Below, one piece after another: positions 58,201 through 64,000 of a DNA stretch of 64,000 nucleotides. Source of the DNA: Pomacea canaliculata (Eukaryota; Mollusca; Gastropoda; Architaenioglossa; Ampullariidae); the NCBI RefSeq assembly GCF_003073045.1, contig NC_037592.1:8410047-8474046 (forward strand), given 5' to 3'. How positions within the stretch are numbered: position 1 is the stretch's first letter; every line of letters starts with the position of its first letter. The translations under genes were made by a program, and so were the position numbers. The notes under the pieces are model-generated. The model worked only from the letters and a program-made list of their open reading frames with translations. It searched no databases and was not told where the DNA came from.

Positions 58201-61200
58201 AGTGAAAAGGAGGAGTGGAAAACAGATTAGTTGCAGAATACAAGCAGTAGCAAATTGTTGTGTTCTAGTGATCTAATATACTCTTCTAAATTTGTTGCAT
58301 AATGCTCCCTAACAGAATTGATAATTTAATCTTCAAGATAATAAAACAGAAAGCATGCCCTAAATGTCAGTAGAATAGCTTTTCACCAATATGCTGACCC
58401 CGCCACCTCTGAATGCCTGCGGTTTTATTGATAATGCTTTTTTGGTCATAATTTTTACGAATTGAATAAACACTTTCTGCCTGTACAATGTGAATGTTAG
58501 AAAAAAGATTTAGAGTTTGCCACGTTGAGATCAGTGCCTTATTTGGATGTTAGAAAGAGTTATGAGATTTCTGTGCATATTGACAGTGTAATTCTGTTGA
58601 GGTTTACATATGGCATCATATTTGATATATCCATTTCTCTGTTGATTCATCTTTTAATATGATCATAAACAGGAATTTAGATTCAGGTAAAGTAGCACTG
58701 GGCATAACTGTAGTTTATATATTTATATTTTCCTACAGCTGTCATGGTCAGATGTTGCATTTTGTTGATTATCAAGAGGATATACATAAAGATGACATAA
58801 AACACAACACAAACCTGGTTTGGTTTTAAGATGGGTCATTCCAGGACTCTTCTAGGTATGTGGAGTCATTATCAAGGTCTCACAGGTAAACATAGACTTT
58901 CAGGTTTTAGAGATTTTCGTGTCTTAGGTTGAATATACTACCATATCTGCTGCTTGTGTGTCAAAGCCATTAACCTACTTAAATCTTATGAGTTTCAATC
59001 AATGAAGAATACCAAGAGGTGAGATCTATCAACTGATGCTTATTTAAGTTTTTCATCAACTGAAGACAAGATTTTGTTAAAATTACTTTTCAGTCCATGA
59101 TAATTTTTTTTTCACTTCAGTTTCAAGATATGTTATTCAAAGAAATTTTAATTAGTTGGATATCTTTACTCTTAAATGGATCTTTGATCTTGAAGAATGG
59201 CAGACCCGTAATGAAAAGATTCTAGAAATTATTCAGAAAGTTATAATGGATTTTACATTCTGATTAAACCTTTCAATAGTCTCTTTATGTAATACTTATG
59301 ACACTGTTACCTTTAATGTTTTTTTGTTTAAACAGTTCTATGGTGGAAGTGTTAAAAGATTGTCCATAACAGTTTAGATCATCAATACTAATAAAAAAAA
59401 AAGTTATGGTAGCTGCACATCCTGTTGTTTGTGATGTACCTTTTCTGTTTTCCAGTGTACCTAATCTATTCTGTTATTCTTTTCCTATCCAACTAACCAT
59501 CTAAGATTATCCAACAATGCAGATATCTTTCACCTGGCTATGATTTGGACTTCTGCTGAGGATGCAGATTTTTAAATATGATTTTCAGAGCATAATGCTG
59601 TAAGTAAACGTTGCATACATGATACCCATTATCCTCTCTAAGCACCCAGTTTTTGTAGAATGTTAAAAGATGGTGTACCATAGAGTTGATGCAGTAAAAC
59701 GGTGGTAATTATTAAAACACTGCACCTGTGGTAACTGCTACATAGGCATGATTTCAAAGCAGGCAGAAGGTGTACATTGTGTCTTGAGTGGATATCCAGG
59801 ATTAGAATGTTTGCTTAATCTTATGATGTTTTTTATGATTTTATGTATTTTTCTTTTTATTATATATTATATTATTATTATTTTACAAAGTTTGTGGAGC
59901 AGTGTAGAGTTTGCGAAGTTACGCATATTCTGGCATTGTTTTTATATATGTATACGCCGGTTAATGATTTTGTTAGTAGCTTGAGTCGAAGAGCATTTTA
60001 TATAGATAGTCTTGCATTTTATACATATAGTCCTAGCTTGTTATCTTGCCACCATCCATCCCAACACAAATATTGGGCAAGAGGCAAGGGTGACAACATA
60101 AAAAGGGTATATGATCCACACATAGGGGTGACTTTGTTTTTTGTGATTATTGTGGGAAGAGGTGGCATTGGCAAGATAATGAGTTGAGATGTATGTGCCT
60201 GTGTATATATGTATGTAAATGTCTGTGGCAAGACAAATATTGTGCATGATTGTTTTATATGATTGTATTCTACCAGAGGTGATAAAATAACTTATGTTTT
60301 TTTCAATTCGATAATTTTAAATCATTGAATCCGTGGACAGGGCTTGTTTCTTTTGGGTTGGGGAATTTATCTGTACAGTTGAGAGATTTCTTACAATAAA
60401 ATGTTTACTTCAAAATTGTTGTAAGAAAAAACCTCAAATTAAATTTTGATGTTAGTGGTAGAAACATACTCTTGTCAACTTTATAGAAAAAAGCTTTAAT
60501 CTTTAACCTTATTGAGCCTACCTCAATGCCACCCAGAGCATTGGCCACATCACCGTTAAGAAATGAGATACATGCAAGTGTGAACTATAATAAGAAAGTC
60601 CTAAAAAGGCTTAGGCAAGTGATTATGGCCTGATCTATTTATACTTTACTGCTTCTATTGCATGCATTGGTGTTTTGACAATGTGTAGCAACTTTTGGGG
60701 AACCTATAAGAGAGTAGTTTTTAGTTGAAACATTTGTCCCATAATGAGATGAATGCTTGATCATCATGCATTGTGTCCAGTCTGGGTTTTATTCTTGGAC
60801 AATGTTTGCTTTATCTGTGTTTTCTGTTATTGTTTTTGCTGATAATTATACCAGTTATATTTTTGTGTCACTTAACCATCATTTTCATGATGCATTACCA
60901 ATGGCAATAATAATAGTTTTTGGCAAGTTAGACTATTGCTGTTCCATGCATTACAATTCTGGTTCTAAATATAGCTTAAGTAGTCATGGGTTTGATCTCT
61001 GGTAGAATCATTGTAGATTTGTTGGATGATCTTTGAAGAGGTGAATGTCCTACATTTTTTCATCCATTTATTCTCATCTGTTTGTGGCATAGCATGCTTT
61101 GACAGGCAGCTACAGCATTTTATCATGAATGTATGTGACTTTTACCTGGAAAGAGGGAGTAGGCTGGTTAAATGTGGGAGACATACTTGGATTGATCTGG

Positions 61201-62648
61201 AATGTAAAGAAAATCTGTTTTGTTTAGCAATCATGACTCCAGAAGGTTGATAAATGCCTTTGCTTTCAAGTATATATTACAGAGAGAAGAGAACATGCTA
61301 CTGCTAGATTTCTTTGCATCATGTAAACAATTATTTGGCCACTGGGAGAAGAGAGAATAAAGCCTTCCATTAATGCATGACCTTTTCTTTACACATTATT
61401 AAGGCAGTGATTATCCCTGTTCACATCTTATTACTGGTCTCTAAATGCATGAGGTGTCCAGATTCTTTGTGAAATCGCCTATGATAAATAAATCTAACTG
61501 CTTTATAGAGATGTTGGTGCAGTTTTGGGAGCAGTACGTCATGGATAACTTCACAATCTACACACTACCCTTCCCAACTGCACACATTCATCTCCAACAA
61601 ACTTGTATTCATGCTCACGTACATGCATTCACATACACAAAACTTGTCTCTTTGACAACCCAGTTTCCTTCCATATTATGACTTATACGGCTTCAAACTT
61701 AAATATCAAGACCTATATACATATATGACACAGTAAAAGCTGATCCTGAGCAAATTTTTATTCTGTGCTGTTTTGGATAATAAATTTGAATAAACTTTTT
61801 CTAAAGAAAGCTATAAGGCAAGATAAAAGCAAAGGTGCAAGATCAACAATATTTACTTAAATTTTAGCAGATAAAAATCTTGTTCTTTGTGCTGTTTTGA
61901 TGAATAAATACATAAAGTGTAAATCCAGATTATTACTAATATCACATAATAAAAGCTATACACTTGCCAGTCTCAATAAATAGATTAAATGAAATTAAGA
62001 AAATGCTTAAACAACTATGTACAGAATTGTTGCATAAGTCTGTAGATGAATGAAGAAGAGTTAGATACCTTTGGTTATATTCATTGTGCATGTTTTTAAT
62101 TATTTTAGTACAGACGTAAAATTCTAAGAATCTCGATCCTTTTTTTGAGATACATATAAAGAGAGGTATTATTAGATTACAAATTAAAACATTAAATTCT
62201 ATAGTTAAATAACTTTTTGGCATTGAAGTTGTTCGCATGATCTGCACGGTTATTGTGAGAGCTAGAAGCAAATGCTGTATCAGCATATCCATGGTGACTT
62301 TTTCTTACTGCTCTGTTCAAATTTTTACTCCTTTCAGTGCAGCAGGTGAGAATATAAATGTTTAAAGATTTTGATCTCATCTCACAAATAAAATGGATGC
62401 TAGCTAAACCCGGTCATAGAATGCTTCAAAGTAAGAAGCTAAAGTAAAAAAAAACCTTACAGATACTTAGATACTCAGGTAAAACATTTAACAGATATAA
62501 TTGCAGATCACTACAGTGCACACATGAAAGTTTGTTTTCTTGCAGGTTCTTAGTGCTTTTACTAAATAAAAGTTGTAACAATGACAAAAGACTGAAGAGA
62601 ACATAAAGAATTAAATTTCACAGCAAAATAAAAATGTGGAAAAAAATT
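55243..62648. other. CRK 3' UTR and convergent spacer
   Basis: 7.4 kb with no coding exon found on either strand. AATAAA signals occur on the plus strand at 57360, 60395 and 61356 among others, so CRK probably has a long 3' UTR with several ends. An inverted repeat TTATCTTGCCA (60041-60051) / TGGCAAGATAA (60169-60179) is present. The 3' UTR of the SVOP-like gene must occupy the right part on the minus strand. Short hydrophobic frames here are AT-rich artefacts. Confidence 0.6.
60395..60400 (+). terminator. Candidate distal poly(A) signal for CRK
   Basis: AATAAA lies in TTACAATAAAATG with a T/GT-rich stretch about 20 nt downstream, the usual layout of a polyadenylation site. It is 5.2 kb after the CRK stop. 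Alternatives are 57360 and 61356. Confidence 0.3.
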
Positions 62649-63885
62649 CTAAGACACAGAACTGTTATTTGGTTCAAAGTGTTGTGTGGCATCAACCAGA
62701 TCTTGCCCCACAGTTTCCTTCTTTAAACCAAACACAATCATAAACTGAAGTATAAATATGGCTGCCCACTACTGGATATAACCAGGAAATTGTACTGGAC
62801 AACAGAACTTCTCCTACAAATGGTGTAATGAGCCCAGGAAATTCGATGATCACATTCACCCAGCCCATTGCTATGCTGCGGATATTAGTGGGATACACTT
62901 CAGGTGTGAATGTGTTCAAGACAGAGTAGATGGGCACCATACTAAAATAGCACATTATAACTAATACAGTTTTCAGTTCATAAAGTGGAACAAAACCAAA
63001 TAAAAGAAGGGATATAAATGTGATGCCTGAAAATACTTTGAGACAATTTATTCTACCAATCTGTCTCTTTTCTATAAGAAACATGGCTAGAATAAGGCCC
63101 GGGATTTCTCCAATGAAGACTGAGAACATGTTAAAGTATGGATTGACACCATGAGAAGCCATGTACTCAGGAAGGTAAGTAGTTACACCCCAGTAACCTG
63201 TAGCTTGCAGGAACCAAACCATTGAGACCACTATTGTACGACGCCACATATCGCGACTAAATAGCTGCTTTAGGTTCCCACGCTGACTGCTTGAAGGGCA
63301 GATTATGGTGCCTGTAAACACACACAAGGGCAGATTATATTGCATATAAGCACAATGGTACACTTGTGCACCCTACACACAGACCTGCTCAAATTCCACA
63401 ATACTGCATTGTTAAGGATCTGTATTTTTGTTGATTTGAAGGGTACAAAATCAAGTATCCAGGTTTAATTAGAAATGATGCACCTTTGAAGAATTAATTT
63501 GTAGCACAATTTTTGGAACAATTTAAAATGCAATTATTCCTTTAGTTTTAAAAATGAGATCAATCTAAAAGTAATAGAACTTATATTAAATGTAAGGTCA
63601 GACCTTCCGGCAATGTTTTCTGGTTTTGCTGTGCAATCTTGAGCAAAATCTCCATGCCACTTTGGTACCGACCACTGGAAAAAAGAAAACGTGGCGTTTC
63701 ATCATGAGCGAAGATCAGTATTATCAGCACTAGCCATGCCGGTAAGGAGCAGGCTCCTACAAACCACCGCCAGCCAAACTGTGCCAGCAGCAACCATGCC
63801 AACCCAGCAGCCAAGACTGCACCAAAGGCTCCACACAAAGTCACAACTACCATAACAGTCCCTCGTTTTTGGCGAGGTAAAAATT
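62649..63885 (-). CDS. SVOP/SV2-like major facilitator, C-terminal two exons (partial)
   Basis: Exons in transcript order: 63885-63604 and 63311-62649. The 5' part lies beyond the right edge. SVOP and related proteins are 12-TM carriers of the organic-ion transporter branch of the MFS; substrates are mostly unknown, and SVOP itself sits on synaptic vesicles. Visible: EFLPRQKRG after TM4, two hydrophobic helices (GAFGAVLAAGLAWLLL, LPAWLVLIILIF), HDETPRFL before the large loop, then five or six more helices. The TPEVYPTNIRS stretch is diagnostic of SV2/SVOP proteins. The frame that carries the helices ends at 62692. One base later in phase, another frame reads ILQFMIVFGLKKETVGQDL and stops at 62649, and this looks like the true family tail. 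An extra base near 62763 (ancestral or assembly) would explain it. Confidence 0.8.
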
Positions 63886-64000
63886 CTGGAAAAAAAATGT
63901 GTAACACAATGCATTATTTACAGAATTTCTTTTACCTTAAGAATTGACCAGTGACTGCTAAGTGAAAAAATAAAAAGAACACCACCAAAAACATTTTGGA
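63886..64000 (-). other. Intron of the SVOP-like gene
   Basis: AT-rich sequence beyond a good acceptor (TTTTTTTCCAG on the minus strand). No further exon is visible before the window ends. Confidence 0.6.

Noticed and set aside
60041-60179. MITE suggested by the 11-bp inverted repeat
   Set aside because: No flanking target duplication and no further terminal similarity; could be chance in AT-rich sequence.

Overview
The window looks like nuclear DNA of a bilaterian invertebrate, most probably a mollusc. Compact GC-richer exons with GT-AG introns sit in AT-rich non-coding DNA, alongside decayed LINEs, hAT-like elements and simple repeats. The mollusc assignment is inference from gene repertoire and repeat style; no marker in the window proves it.

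Six genes can be assembled by hand. Left to right: (1) the last ten exons of a molybdo-flavoenzyme (aldehyde oxidase / xanthine dehydrogenase family, + strand, 187-4628), with several exon-length changes that break its frame; (2) a tandem sister copy, complete in 34 exons (+, 6805-20309), about 1355 residues if four one-base gaps are allowed for, and carrying an unusual four-cysteine N-terminal extension; (3) a ZXD-family ten-zinc-finger transcription regulator (-, 22342-32153, 13 exons, 996 residues); (4) an SLC46-type major facilitator (-, 35952-42066, 9 coding exons, 636 residues) with a very long central loop; (5) the CRK SH2-SH3-SH3 adaptor (+, 44900-55242, 8 exons, 263 residues); (6) the last two exons of an SVOP/SV2-like transporter (-, 62649-63885), which runs off the right edge.

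Genes 2 and 3 converge, genes 4 and 5 are head to head over a 2.8 kb spacer containing an imperfect palindrome, and genes 5 and 6 converge across 7.4 kb of AT-rich DNA that probably includes a long CRK 3' UTR. Apart from the tandem enzyme pair, the neighbours have unrelated jobs (redox metabolism, transcription, solute transport, tyrosine-kinase signalling), so the block reads as ordinary animal gene order and not as a functional cluster.

Mobile DNA: a 5'-truncated LINE in a CRK intron, a second LINE reverse-transcriptase scrap in the enzyme gene, a non-autonomous hAT-like element with recognisable ends in the SLC46-like gene, and weaker terminus-like or tRNA-like fragments. I found no CRISPR array, operon, rRNA or convincing functional tRNA gene. 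The observations most worth a second look are the zinc-ribbon-like extension of the oxidase, the different frame-breaking changes in the two tandem copies (decay or assembly error), the enlarged transporter loop, and the conserved YxxP switch motif in CRK.
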